Shown here piece after piece: positions 24,444 through 36,332 of a DNA stretch of 64,000 nucleotides. A program made the position numbers and the translations under genes. The stretch's first letter is position 1; every line of letters starts with the position of its first letter. The notes under the pieces were generated by a model. It saw only the letters and a list, made by a program, of their open reading frames with translations, was not told where the DNA came from and did no database searches. The DNA lies in the NCBI GenBank assembly GCA_977006965.1, contig OZ345367.1:372001-436000 (forward strand), read 5' to 3'. The DNA comes from Phymatolithon calcareum. Taxonomy: Eukaryota; Rhodophyta; Florideophyceae; Hapalidiales.

Positions 24444-25749
24444 ATAAAGGATCTCGTAAGGTAAGTCACACTTGCACGTCGGGATAGCAGCCTCGACGCA
24501 CGTAAGGGAGGCAGAGCGCGGGTAGAGGAGTTTGACTGTATGTGCTCCAACGAGCGAGACAGGGACGGCCCTAGCACTGAAGTCTTCAGGATACGGCTGA
24601 CAGGTCGAAGACGGAGTGTTCGGTACAATGACTGAGCAGCAGCGCGGGCAGTCGCACAGTTAGCACTTCTGCCGGAATGCCCAACTCGTGAAGAGTGGAT
24701 GGCTGAATGGCCAATGGTCTTACGGAGTCGTCGATGTGGACCCGAAGACCTTCTTGTCGAAGCCATCCAATACCGAAAAGTCCTTGTTCATAATAAGTTG
24801 GCGGCCAACGGACGTAAGTAGTTCGTCGGCAACTGACAGCGCCTCGCGAAAAGCCGAAACTGTGATGCCATGTCGTTAATGACATTTTTTTCTAGCGAGA
24901 ATAATACATCAAATACTAAGGAAAGACCGAAAGGCTCGAAAGGCAAAAAGGCGAGAATGATCGATATTCGCTTTACTAGAGAGACAGTAATAGGATTATT
25001 TGTTCACATCGACTAGAATGCAACAAACTGATCAGTCCAGTGCTCGTTAGAGTCCCCCTTTGTACAACGGACGGGGGAAAAATTGACATCTTTAAGGCGC
25101 AAACACTGCATAAACTGGTCTGACAATGCTGAGCCCCTTGAGCCACCGCACACGAGTTGCGGAAGTTGGCATCGTCGACTGAATTTCCCGAATAAATATG
25201 CATTAAGGACGTTTTCAGTAGCCAAAGAAACTTAGTTTAGAGAATTGCAGAAGATGCCCCGTTACTACAAGGTGAGGGTTTAGGTTTTTCAAAAATAAAA
25301 TCATCAAGAATCTCCATGCATCAGCGCGAGATGTCATTTATGGCGGAGCAATTTGCAGCCGAAGCTTCGCGAAACGAGGATCTCAAGCGAAGAGCACTGC
25401 AATGAGTACGATTGTGCCGCGAAGAGTACAATTATGAGCCCAATTAGATTTAAATTTCTGGAACACGTTTGTCAAGTTTCGTCGCTATATCTGAACTGAA
25501 GTGCCCACAAGTTGGATTATTTCTAAGTTAAACGCTTCTGGAAGTAGTCAGTCACGTCTCCCGAGTGTCTCTGAAATAGCAACCATCTGAATTTGTTCCA
25601 TATTTATGATTGTTGAAATATCATATATCATTAACTCTCAGCCACTAATCTACATCGTACAAATGGCATAATGGTTTTTTGAAATCTAACAGCATCATGA
25701 CTGTCTTGCTCTCGCTTGTGAGCACATTGTCTGATGACAAGCTGTAGAG
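24444..25749. other. No recognised gene
   Basis: Minus-strand frames at 24428-24885 and 25013-25225 show no domain I know. The composition is unremarkable. It probably belongs to a decayed element between the piggyBac copy and the Harbinger fragment. Confidence 0.4.
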
Positions 25750-26208
25750 GTGATTTCGATGAGAACTGCGATGGAGTTATCGGCAGTGCTTCGAACGCAT
25801 GCCGGTTTTTTGAGTGACTCCGACTTGAAAAGAGTTAGAATATCTCGGTGTACATTTTACACGCTCCTCCGCTTACTCCTATCCCATTTGGAGCGGAGCG
25901 AAAAGCAAGAGAGCTTCTCTAGCGGTGAGGTAATCTCCCCAAGCATTCGTCTTGGGGTCACATTACGGTTGCTGGTTGGTGCCGCATATTTCGACCAGAT
26001 GCTATCCTTCAGATTGGGGAGGTCGACTGTGTTGGCTGTCTTCAAAGAAACGGTCGCAGCAATTGAGAAAGAGCTTAAAATGCCCGAGATCCCATTCGAC
26101 GATTTCAGAAAGCTGGATATGCTAGCCGGCGAATTTAGAACGTCTCGAACAGCACAAAGTCCGCTCTACGGCTACGTCGCAGTACACTTCGTGCAATACC
26201 ATGGGTGA
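25750..26208 (+). pseudogene. PIF/Harbinger transposase N-terminal fragment
   Basis: The 152-residue frame has the layout of the N-terminal part of HARBI1-type nucleases: SDLKRVRISRCTFYTLLRLLL, then ISPSIRLGVTLRLLVGAAYFDQML, FRLGRSTVLAVFKETVAAIEKEL and IPFDDFRKLDMLAGEF. The family's helix-turn-helix-like region precedes a DDE catalytic domain, which is absent: the frame ends at 26208 just where the first catalytic DG would be expected, and the Gypsy LTR starts about 190 bp later. The fragment is therefore truncated or broken. No matching C-terminal half was found on the far side of the Gypsy insertion. Confidence 0.55.
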
Positions 26209-26270
26209 GCTCATCCATGCATGAATGCAGTCGTCTAAAATAGAATTTCTGACCCAGGGCGGGCACAATC

Positions 26271-26386
26271 CGGTATAGACTAGGTGTCCACTGAAATTAC
26301 ATCTGGCAAGCACAGACACGGACATTTACGGTATAGACTAGGTGTCTACTGAAATTACATCTGGCAAGCACAGACACGGGCATTTA
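26271..26386. repeat. Tandem duplication, 2 x 58 bp
   Basis: The unit beginning CGGTATAGACTAGGTGTC at 26271-26328 is repeated at 26329-26386 with two substitutions, and a partial third start (CGGTATA) follows at 26387. It abuts the outer edge of the left Gypsy LTR. Confidence 0.9.
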
Positions 26387-26402
26387 CGGTATATAACGTG
26401 CC

Positions 26403-26588
26403 TGAGACTCGATTGCTTCCGAGAAGGTTGTTCTCTTCTCTTTTTCGTATATGACCTAGCATAGGTTCCTTACGTACACTTCAGGCACCGTAACAGCTAT
26501 GCCTTGAGCAGCAATTACTGATATTATTCAGTGCTAACAAAGTATGCCAGCTATTCAGTACTATTTTTTCAGAATCAGCAGGTCGACA
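26403..26588 (-). repeat. 3' LTR of the Gypsy element
   Basis: This 186-bp copy starts TG and ends CA. It shares long matching blocks with 37319-37493, for example ACCTAGCATAG, GCTATTCAGTACTATT and CAGAATCAGC. It lies downstream of the integrase on the element strand. Confidence 0.75.
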
Positions 26589-26898
26589 AGGCCCCATGAA
26601 CTTGTGTTTGAGCTGAAATTCATTAAGTAAGATCCAATATTTTCATCGCTTTCTACTCCAATTTCCTCTTCTTCGACTTCTGTAGATATTCCAAGAGTTG
26701 AATTGCACATCCTGATGCATGTACTCCAGCGCAACGTAAGTCCAATCGCTTTATCCGATAATCCTTACCAACGTGTGTGAGGGAATATGCCAACATCTCC
26801 ATCGCAAATATCTTCAATCGCTCGATAATTTCAAATTTTGCTTCCGTACGTTTCACCAGTTACAGCAGAGTTCTTCTATACCTCGGATCCTTCAACGC

Positions 26899-27316
26899 TC
26901 ACGCCATACAGGATGAGACAGGCGCGCAATGAACTCGGTCAGTCGTATTGCATGCCAAGTCCGACACATGCAAGATCACTTGTAACTCTGTAATTCTACG
27001 AGGTCCAATCCAAGGAAACGAGATCTTATGCCCTTTGTCAAAATCTCCGACAGTAAAGCTCGGTGACTTAATGTTCGTCATCTCGTTGTGGTGTTTGACT
27101 TGCCGCGCTCTGTTCTTTCTCATTTTCTCTGCTGCTTTCTTGTGCATTGAATCGAACTCGTCTTGTAATGTGTCGATCTCAAATATCTGCATGGCACGAA
27201 TACTAGCAAGAACGACTTGGCTGTCTTCTTCTTCTTATGCACAAGTGTGCGCATTAATTCTCGCTCGGGTTGAATTCCGGTCATTAACTCGAGAGGTGAT
27301 CTCTACGTGCCATCAG
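26899..27316 (-). pseudogene. Gypsy integrase C-terminal part, downstream of hAT insertion
   Basis: Directly after the left hAT target duplication the minus strand reads SPLELMTGIQPERELMRTL, the Gypsy integrase segment that follows the core. The frame 27192-26899 continues with AAEKMRKNRARQVKHHNEM, FTVGDFDKGHKISFPWIGP and RVHCAPVSS, matching the GPY/F module (here FPWIGPRRI). Joined in register with 32092-32283, it shows one integrase gene cut by the hAT element. A stop upstream of SPLEL shows it had decayed. Confidence 0.82.
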
Positions 27317-27921
27317 GTTTGATCTAGGGGTCGGACTAGAAGGATCTGTCCCCCAATCCGCCCAGACCGCTGTAAGCAGTTGAAGCGTGCGGTGGTTTTT
27401 AATTTTTTTCGGGCCGGACTGTACACGGATTAGACCAATCAGCTCGGCGGTGGATATTGAACGGATTTTCTTTTCAGGTTTATTGGATGGATTAGGCTCG
27501 ATTTTCACACTTTTATTATCGGACAGGACCGGACCGGATCTGTCGAGTCGACCGGATCAGCACGGACCGGACTCCGCACGTGGATTCAATACGCGGTTTT
27601 TGTAATTTATTGCTGCGGCTTGTGGACGGTCGCAATCCATGAAGAAATATTTCTGTTTTTCGCATCAGAACTTCCTCTTCGCGACAAGCTTCTTTTCGAG
27701 GATCAGCACCCTGGGTTGCACTGAGTGCTGGGTTCGCAACATGCCAAGCTCTGTGATTTCGAATATGAAGCTGTGTTACAGGTCTCCCGCATTCACCAGA
27801 ACAAATCAAGTGAATTTCATCTTGTTGAGTTCAAGAAGTTCAAAGGTTCTCGAAACCTTAAGTCGTCAAGCTACAATGGATTCGTGGTCCTCTGTCACCT
27901 TAACTCAAGGACACCGGCTGG

Positions 27922-29744
27922 TTGGTTTGCAAGTATGCGGAAAGCGGCTGTTGCAAGCTTAGCCAAGCCATGTACATGTTCAAGCCAGTGAGCGGAAGAA
28001 CCGGAAAGTTGCTGAGACATTCAAAGTCGCATATGACTGCAAATTCGAGCACCATTTTAGTCAAGAGGCAGTTGCCGAGTACATCTATGAGCTATATTGC
28101 AAATGCGGTGGCGTTTGCTGTTGCTTTGGCTTTGCGCCCCATTTCGTTCACCGAAGGTCATAAGGGAATCACAGGATTTGTCAACGCTATTTTCCGTATT
28201 GGCCAGACTGTGCCCGTCACTGATGAAATTGATATCCAGTGTTTGTTGCCGTGTGCTAAAACGGCTAAGAAAGCTCTGGCAGATAAGGCCTCCGATAATC
28301 GCAATGAGTTACATTGCGGAATGCTTAATTCAATTTTGAAAGTCGGAGGTGCACTGACAACAGATGAGGTTACTTTGAAATCGCAAGGGAAGCACTTACC
28401 TCCCCAAATGCCGCTAATATCAGATTTGTGCTCGAAGATGGGTTGAAAGCTCGCTACGGAAAGGGTCTCGAGGATTTTTCTTCCAGTTGCACGTTTGTAA
28501 CCGACGGCGCTAAGCGCCTTCTGTCATGTCTAACGTTGCCTGCTCTTCTGTAAGTCCAAGGCGAGCCGAAGCCGCACACAAATGGCTTCCATATATGGTG
28601 CACCAGTTTGACACTACGATGAAAGCTGCGATGGTGGAGATCGGAGGAAGTGAAGAATCGGACCAGACATTCAAAAAGTTTTTTCACGACTTTAAAAATA
28701 TTAAAGCAATCGTGACACATACAAAGCAATCCGGCTGGAATTCAGCACTTCCAGAGGGATATACCCTGATTCAGGATATGCCGACACGATTCTCCACTTG
28801 GCTTCTGGTTGTCCAGCGATTTCTTAAATCTGCTGACAAAGTATGCAATATAGCCCGGCCTCTGCGCTCATCAGTTACTGCCAATGCGTATTCCAAACTG
28901 CTGACTGAAAGGGACAGGGATGGTGTGGTTATTGGGTTTCCTGCCTTGGAAGCCATTGTCGATGCATTTGAAATTCTGGCAGATTCTCAGAGGACGTTTG
29001 AAGCAGCGAAAACTCCAACACTACATCTAGCCTTGCCGGCGTTTCAAAGATCTCTTGACGAGTTCGATCGCATCTCCGGAGGTGGTCTCGTATGGCGCGG
29101 TAATCACCGCGGCCTCGTATCTCCGTCGATTTTGTGCCTTTACCCGCAGAAAGCTTTTTCAGATAGCAAAAGTTCATGACTTATGGCTCGTTGGCTGCTT
29201 TTTACATCCATTCTTACGGGAGTTTCAGTTCATTGAAGACATTGAGTTAGGAGAAACATACCGGTCTCGCGCTGAAAGGACTACCCGCGTGCTATGCAGA
29301 GAACATATTGGTCAAAATGGGGTTGAGAACGATTCTGTCGAATGCAATGTGCTTTCAGCTGCGCCCGATATTTCTGTACATCCTGCGGACTCCACAAACC
29401 GGAAAAGGAGATTCTCAATTATGAATTTTGCCGACTCACATTTCCGTTCATCCAATACGTCTGACGAGGTGTCGCGGTATAACAGCATGGATATAGATTC
29501 ATTGAATCTGGAAAAAGTGAAGTTTATGGAGGACGATTTCTCATCAATGCGATTCTGGTATTCGAACAAGATACGTTTTCCCGTTCTTTACGAAGTTGCC
29601 CAGTGTGTCTTGGCAACACCTGTTTCGTCGTGTGCTAGCGAGCGTGTACTTTCAGCGCTGCCCCTACTTGCTTCCCCCGGGGGCTCTTCAATAAGCTTTG
29701 AAACACTGGATGATATTTTAGTATTGAGGACATGGGGTCTCTAG
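27922..29744 (+). pseudogene. hAT transposase, frameshifted
   Basis: Frame 27922-28446 has a BED-finger-like start (two Cys, then GKLLRHSKSH) and TDEVTLKSQGK, resembling the TxDxWTS region. Around 28500 another frame reads FVTDGA, similar to the hAT VTDxA motif. Frame 28526-29179 contains TKQSGWNSALPEGYTLIQDMPTRFSTW and LLVVQRFL, the classic TRWxS region, and PTLHLALPAF. Frame 29055-29744 ends with FWYSNKIRFPVLYEVAQCVL, then VSSCASERVLSA, the conserved hAT C-terminal dimerisation motif. At least two frame changes interrupt it. Transposition would be cut-and-paste; this copy is dead. Confidence 0.88.
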
Positions 29745-30559
29745 CTGTATTGGCTTGATCGAAAACCTAGGGTTTCATGTTGTATCGTATGCGTTTCCAG
29801 CCCTTTGGTTAAATAACCGTCATGTTTTCAGTCAAATTGAGAGTACTTTTGCCTTTGTTCTGTCGTTTTGTTCCATAAAATGGATTATTAAAGTTAGTTC
29901 TGTATCAGTAATGTTTGAGGACAAAACGTTTGCAGGCGTCAGATCGTTGAAAAACACTCGTAAGGAGGCTCGCGGTCACATTTAGGATATCAAGTGCAGC
30001 ATATACCTTCTGTAGATGACATTTTCTTCCCTCTCTACACTTTCGACGAACTGTTACAACAACTAATGACGAAGAATCCGGTCATACGGGAGCTTTTCAA
30101 CAGTTTCACTTTTATTGGATGGTATCTTTCTGGCAACAAACAATTCTCACGTTAAATTTCCCTAGCGCAGGGACAATATCAAGTCCATCTAACCTACTAT
30201 AGCGACTCTTTCGCCTCCAAAATTTAATCTGTGAATAAAAAGGAACCATAAGTCCACGTGGAGTATCCGAGGATCTGATTGAGACCGAAACACAAAGCAG
30301 ATAGTTAGGATAATTGAGGAGATACGTAGCATATCCTGGACAGCGCCGGTCAGGGTGTCCTGGACATTACTGTTGCTATAGAGTTATGCGACGTGGACAT
30401 TGTAAATGACTTTATTATTATTCATTATATCACCGCACTAACTATTCCATAATTATTCAAGCTTCAGCATCTTCGTTACACTGCAAAAATCACTTGACAG
30501 CTCTAAGTGGAACCTCATGCACGATGCGCACATCTTTCCGACATATATCCTTCTCGATT

Positions 30560-30580
30560 GCTAAACAGCGGCTGTTTAGC
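30560..30580. repeat. Perfect palindrome, 10-bp arms, 1-nt centre
   Basis: GCTAAACAGC, a single G, then the exact reverse complement. It lies in the non-coding right half of the hAT element. Confidence 0.75.
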
Positions 30581-32091
30581 GTCCGCGCGAACTCCACGAT
30601 TATGGGATTCAGAGAATAGCATCGTAAAAATCTGGTCATGATTCATGCTATGGGAGGCGGGGAGAAGCACAGATCAGAACAGTCCGAAAGTACGAAAGCA
30701 ACGCGGCGAGCAGAGAACATCTGAGTGGTGTTTGCGTTGTGACAACGGCATGAGATCTGCAGTGCATTACAACATAACCAAACGACTGAGTGGTAAGCAC
30801 TACAATTGCGGACCATAGACCAATCCCACGCGCGATAAAACAAAACGTAGACGTACAGTGCGAATTGCAAAAACAATACAGGCAGAAAGCGAGCATCATC
30901 CCGACAGAATTCCTTTTCAATTAGTGGGCGGCGGTTAGTAGGGCAGTGCTGAGAACTCCGCGAGATGGGGTTTGCAGAGCAACAATGAAAACGCTGTTTG
31001 TCTTCCTGGCAATCTGAGCACGGCAGAAACACGGCCATTAAGCAGACGAAACTGACGATAATGACCATCTGGAAAGAAGCGGGTTCCGAGGGAGCTGTTT
31101 AGGGAGTTTCAACGGTATGTGAATAGCACAAAGCATAAAAATTGGAAATATCTGAGCGTTACGAGCTACAGTAGCGAACAAACTTTGAAGAAACGACGAC
31201 GATGGGCGATTAGTGGAAAAGTCGGCTTACCGTGCGAGGCGCATGACAAAACGTGGAGTGCGAATCGATATCCCAAACAGCCAAGGCGATGATGGTCCTG
31301 AGCTGCTTCGCGGGCGTGCAGGCCGGGCGAGGACTGCATTGTCGAAGCTCAGGCCAGGGACGGAACAAGATTGCACCTGGGAACAAATTTGAACAACTCA
31401 AGCTGCTGTCTTAAATTTGCTGCCTTTCTGCGAGAAGGGAAGCGGAACTGTCTCATAACAGTACTTGAAAGTGTCTGCTTTTTTAAATAGAACTTTGAGT
31501 AGATGATGAAGATTTCCACTCTCTAGGACCATATCTAGCTTTCTATACTTTACGGCACAATTTGAACGCCGTTTATCATAGCTGGCCAATACTAATCGTC
31601 CAAGTGCGTCCGAAACTGCGGCGTGCTCGCTGGCCTCTATAGGATAGAAATGACACGAAGTGGTGTCCTGGGCATTGTACCCACAGCAGGTCATAACGCA
31701 TGGTTACGAGACCGGCGCTTGGTCACGCGAAATGCGTGCCCAGGATAGCTTCCTGATGTGGCTATAGTAAAAAACGGGACCGGATTTGCCACACGTCGCC
31801 GGTCCTGCTGTTTTGAATTTAGCAGGCGTCGGTCCTGGACCGGACCGGACTTGGGCTCTTCTCCATACTGAACGGACTGGTTACGGATTACGATGTACTT
31901 TTCTTGGGCGGATCTTGAGGGGCAGAAAAACGTGTCAGCAATAATCGGAACCTGTCCGGTCAGATTAGTAACATTGTAATCGTGGACTGGACCGGCAATG
32001 ATTTTAAAAAACACAGCATTACAGCGGACTGGGCCGACGCAAATACGTTCGGTCCAACCCCGAGCTTGATCCCAGACGCTTTAGTGGAGCC

Positions 32092-32283
32092 TCATTTATA
32101 GTCTTCGAGATCAGCCAATTTCATTTCTGAAAGCAGGATCCGGCTCGCCGCAATGATATGTCGCATCACTCCCTGGACTGTGCCATTAACCCATGGCGAG
32201 TATGCGAGCGTAAATACATGATATACATTGTAGCTCTCTGCGAGTTCTGCAATCATTGACTGCCCCGATTGCTCACTCAGCAA
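32092..32283 (-). pseudogene. Gypsy integrase core, upstream part of split gene
   Basis: The frame encodes QSMIAELAESYNVYHVFT, then LAYSPWVNGTVQGVMRHI, then LLSEMKL, matching the second half of the DDE integrase core (the SPxxNGxxE-type motif, with Gln in place of Glu). The sequence is interrupted 21 bp after this frame by the hAT target duplication at 32064-32071 and resumes at 27316. Confidence 0.82.
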
Positions 32284-32963
32284 TCCATGGGGTTGAAGGT
32301 CCTAGTCCAGTGCGACAGCTCTCTGCTGCATTCATCCCATTTGCTGTCTTGCAGGGAAATAGCAATGTATATTATGTCAGATCGTCCTTGATCACCAGTA
32401 TATACTGAAACACGTCAGTTCCAGGACCCATGTCTGGTTTGGTCCGTCGGCATGGACTGTAGACGAATATGGTCTAGTGACCTGATTCCACACTTCGACA
32501 TTAGGTAGTGGATGTCATTCTGCACAGATTCCGATGTGTCTTCTGACAATGAGCTCCACCTGTACTTTCCTTCATGACACTGCGTGTGGTTTCCGTACTG
32601 CGGTGTTCTGCGATTCCAAAATGCCTAACAATAAGAATACGAACTTGCAAGTCAGCATCTTCGAACGGTATCCGTACGCCATCATCAATCGACCATATTC
32701 GGTCATCATTCCGTGACGCCTCGCGTGGTCTGGAGCAATGATTTCAATCTTACGAAATCCTTATCGTTTCGATCGAAGGGTAGTCGCAGTTCTTGTTGAG
32801 CGGAGACTCCACTACATCTTGCTCAAGCAGAATGTGACATCCGTTTGATTACCACTTTCTTTCCGCGATATCCACGGTACCAACGTTTCATCACGTCGGT
32901 CATGACGTTTCCGCATCCATGCACATGATTGATGTTGTAATGGTATTGTAAAAGATAGAGTAC

Positions 32964-34910
32964 TCACCTCTGTACATTTGCAAGTTGGTGTCGCCCTAAT
33001 AATGGAGCTATAGAAGTAGGGTTCAAAACAAACAACAGGTTTCTGTGGTCCGTAAATGCACGTTTCATATCCTCTGCAATCATTAAGAAATCCAGTCTCT
33101 TGAATGCCTTCAATATTGCGAACCTTTCCTTTTCGTACGCCGTCGATTGAAGTTGAGCTTTTTTGAATGCCAATCTCAGGAATGCAAGTGGTTCGTTAGT
33201 CTGCTCCATTTCTGCTTTTTTAACTCCTCCGGATCGCAGTGCGTGACAACAGCGGCCAAAACAGCTCTGATGGGTCCGTGTATACGCATAATGCCTTTTC
33301 ACGGTCCCTGTAGCTCAGATTAATCGCGTCTCTGAGCTGTTCTTGGATCGATTGGAATAACTCCTAGTGGTCCGGTTCCCACGACAGATTCTTCAACAGG
33401 ATCGATTTTATGGACCTCTGCCTGCATAAACCTCTTCCAGCACCGCATGCAAGGGTGCAACGCGCTTTGTGAAGTCCGGGATACTCGTGGACATCCACTG
33501 TACACAGTTGGCATATTCATTCAATTCAGCCGCGGTAATTGGAAGATGCATTTTTTGAATACCATTTACAGGAGAGAGATCCATTTACTCCCTGGTCGTC
33601 AATGATTCTGCCGCACGGTCGAAGCTGCTTGGCAAATAGTTTCACTTTTCGTAACGAAACGAAAAGTCACTTCACTCTGCATATAGCCAAGAATATTTCA
33701 AGCACTCCCAGTAGCTCCTCTTCCGTTGCCGCGTGAAGGCAAAAATCATCAATCCTTCATTGAGCTACGCGCTGATGCGAAGCAAGGCTCCCATTTCGAT
33801 TGGAAATTTTCATCCTCATTCTTCCCTCCTTGTAGGGTTCTGGTCGGCTGAAGAACTGCGGTGTGATGGATGCATGCAGATGCCGTGTGTCCTCATCTAT
33901 AAAATGCTGCCAGTATCCACTACCAAATCGATTGAGGCGAACACTGTGCTTCCTTTCATGTCCATGATTTCAGACTCAATATGTGGCATCGACCACGTAT
34001 GCTGGAATGTCTCTCCGTTCACTGGACTAAGGTCGAACGTCATTCGATAGTAAGCAGGTGGTAGTCTTGCCACTCACACCGGCGCCGCGGCCGACTCTGC
34101 TTCCCGAGCAATTTTGACGAATCCGTACTCTTGCAACTTTACTCAATGCCTTTCCATGAATTATCGTTGGTTTGCTGGATAACGCCTGGCTCTGATCCTT
34201 ATCGGAATAGCCCCTGGTTTCAATATCACCTTCATGGGCTCCACCTTCGCCGGGGGCCCAGTTCCAAGTTTGAGGCAAAAGAAATCATCATATTCATTCA
34301 GAATTGCCTTCAGTCGCTTTTCTCGGCTGTCGATTTCCCATTTTCAGTCGCTGCTGCGATAAGCTTTTCCATAGCTGCCTTCTTTTATTTCTGGTTTGTC
34401 AATTCCTAGGTCAAGCAATCCGTCATCTTCGTCATCTTCGTCTGCCTCTATATCAGCGTGGTATACTCCACGATGTAGGATGCGCGAAGTAGGTCCACCA
34501 GAGAGTTCGTGCGATTGCATGACATCTACTAGGTCAATAGTTCTATTATACTTATCGCTGGCAGCTGCCAGTATCTCACTCGTATTCAACCAAGTGCCTC
34601 CAAGGTTGGTAACCCAAGAAGCGGCTCCCCAGTTTTTGTTTCGTGACATGCCACACAACACTGCCCAGCGCCAGTGAAGCACCGTGACTAATACGAACGG
34701 TTACTGGCATCTTTGTTTGTTTTGCGCGTACGATACTCATGTTCGTGCCTTTCATGTCTGTGGATGCCACAAGGCCATATGAATTCGGATTTGAGATGTT
34801 GTACACCTCAACATCCGCTCCCTTCTCGTACAGCTTTGTCCAACAGGTTCTGTCCCATCAGATTGATACCTGATCCATTATCGGCAAACATGATGTCACT
34901 GAGAGGATCA
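32964..34910 (-). pseudogene. Gypsy protease, reverse transcriptase and RNase H remnants
   Basis: Near 34900-34850 a frame reads MFADNGSGINLMGQNLL, resembling a retroelement aspartic protease site but with Asn in the D-S/T-G triplet. An acidic linker follows. Near 34050-33940 RMTFDLSPVNGETFQ and FASIDL match RT motifs 1 and A. Near 33530-33430 comes the thumb-like YANCVQWMSTSIPDFTKRVAPLHAVLEEV. The frame 33302-32964 is RNase H, with EPLAFLRLAFKKAQLQST, EKERFAILKAFKRL and FTDHRNLLFVLNP. Multiple stops and shifts separate these blocks and the RT catalytic YxDD box was not found, so the polyprotein is dead. Confidence 0.78.
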
Positions 34911-35164
34911 GAAAAGTGGCAGGGAAGAGTACACTGCTTCGAGCGATATCATTATCCTCGGTGTTTCCAACTCTCTTGGTTCCTTTTCTGCTCTATCGAT
35001 GTTTCATGAGAAGTTTTGTCGCCTCCGCTTCCGTGCACTCTTCACAGTCTCGAATCATGCGCCAAATTCTTTTCTCAGCGTATTAGCGCTTTAGACATAG
35101 AGGAAGCTTCTTCGCTGCAGTCCCCGTTGCCGACGCATTGCCATTTTTCAAGGATGATCCATGT

Positions 35165-35611
35165 TTATTCGCAGAGATTTCCCTCTTTTACTTGGTACTT
35201 TTCGTAATCAACTGCTTCCTCACAGAGCACTCGCACATACAACTGTATGTTTGTCTTCAACTCTTCACGATATTCCAGGTTCTTTTCCACCACTGACTTC
35301 AGCTTCGCCGGGTAGGCGTATTCTTGCATCACTTTGATGGTTTTCTTTGGATTCTTTTCCTTGAAAGTTTCACAGCTGATCTCGTCCAGCCTCTCGAAAA
35401 ATTCATTGGCGAATTGCACAGTGCGGGCCTCGGGATACACAATTTTCATGCGCATTCGTAAACCAGAGAGGGCTTTTTCGACAATGTTTTGGTCAATCTT
35501 GGTCTCAATTTTCTTGACAATAGCTTTGAAAAATTGTTCAATGCGTTCCGAAGTTAACTCATTATACGTCTTTCCAGGGGCGATCTCTTCGAACCGTCCA
35601 AGAAAACACAT
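35165..35611 (-). pseudogene. Gag-like region of the Gypsy element
   Basis: A 148-residue minus frame rich in Lys and Glu (ELTSERIEQFFKAIVKKIE, later KLKSVVEKNLEYREELK) occupies the position of gag, upstream of the protease and RT and downstream of the 5' LTR. No capsid motif or zinc knuckle is recognised, so the call rests on position and composition. Frame 35739-35554 (Glu/Lys-rich start) may be its disrupted beginning. Confidence 0.45.
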
Positions 35612-36332
35612 GTTTTTAAGCGCGTACGATCTGTTGAAACAATGTATAATGCCAATGTCATCGTTGGTACCTCTTTCTTCTTCTCCATTACTTCAATTTC
35701 GTATCTCTCACGTTCTTTAAGGAAAACGGACACTTTCATCGGATTAATACTTCGAAAGAATGGATGATTGATAGGTTGAAAAGTGCCGCCGACGCATCAG
35801 TCGTGGGCAGAATTACGGAACTCCCAGGAAGCATTTTTACCCGCTCCAATGCAGGGATTTTGAAATGGCAAGAGCTGTGCTCCGGCCTCCCCATGGGAGA
35901 AGATTATCACCTTCTGATAGCTTGGTAGTACATGAATTCCGCCCTGAGTGGTGCCGCAATGCTCAAGGAAGCTGGAAGAGAGAACAATAGAAGATGAAAG
36001 AAAGTAACAAGATGACCAGCTATCGTGAGCATCCTAAATGGTTTCCAACCCGGGTTATCCCTTTGAAGGACGGCGGCTGAGGCTTGGCTGCGTAGAGATT
36101 TAGATGTTACGCTCCCCGAAGCTCTGCACTTTGTGTGGCTTTGAGCTGTTGTGACATCAAGTACCACTCGTATCTCCTAAAGTCAACTGTAGCCGTAAGG
36201 ATGGAGAGTTGTTCTAGGACAACTCCGAAAGCTGCATAAAAGAAAGAAAAAACACTCAGGGTCGCACACGGAAGAATTTGCTTGATAAGTAGGGCTTCCC
36301 GAAATGCGATCGTAGTCCCTGCTTCTCGTCTT

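Larger units (their letters stand above)
27325..32063 (+). mobile_element. hAT DNA transposon inserted in Gypsy integrase
   Basis: The ends are TAGGGGTCGGAC (27325) and GTCCAACCCCGA (to 32063), imperfect inverted repeats of the hAT type. They are flanked by 8-bp direct repeats GTTTGATC (27317-27324) and GCTTGATC (32064-32071), one mismatch apart; 8 bp is the hAT target length. Both ends are rich in GGACCGGA subterminal motifs (27410-27570 and 31770-32000). A hAT transposase remnant lies at about 27.9-29.74 kb on the plus strand. The 2.0 kb after the transposase has minus-strand frames without known domains. Confidence 0.9.
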
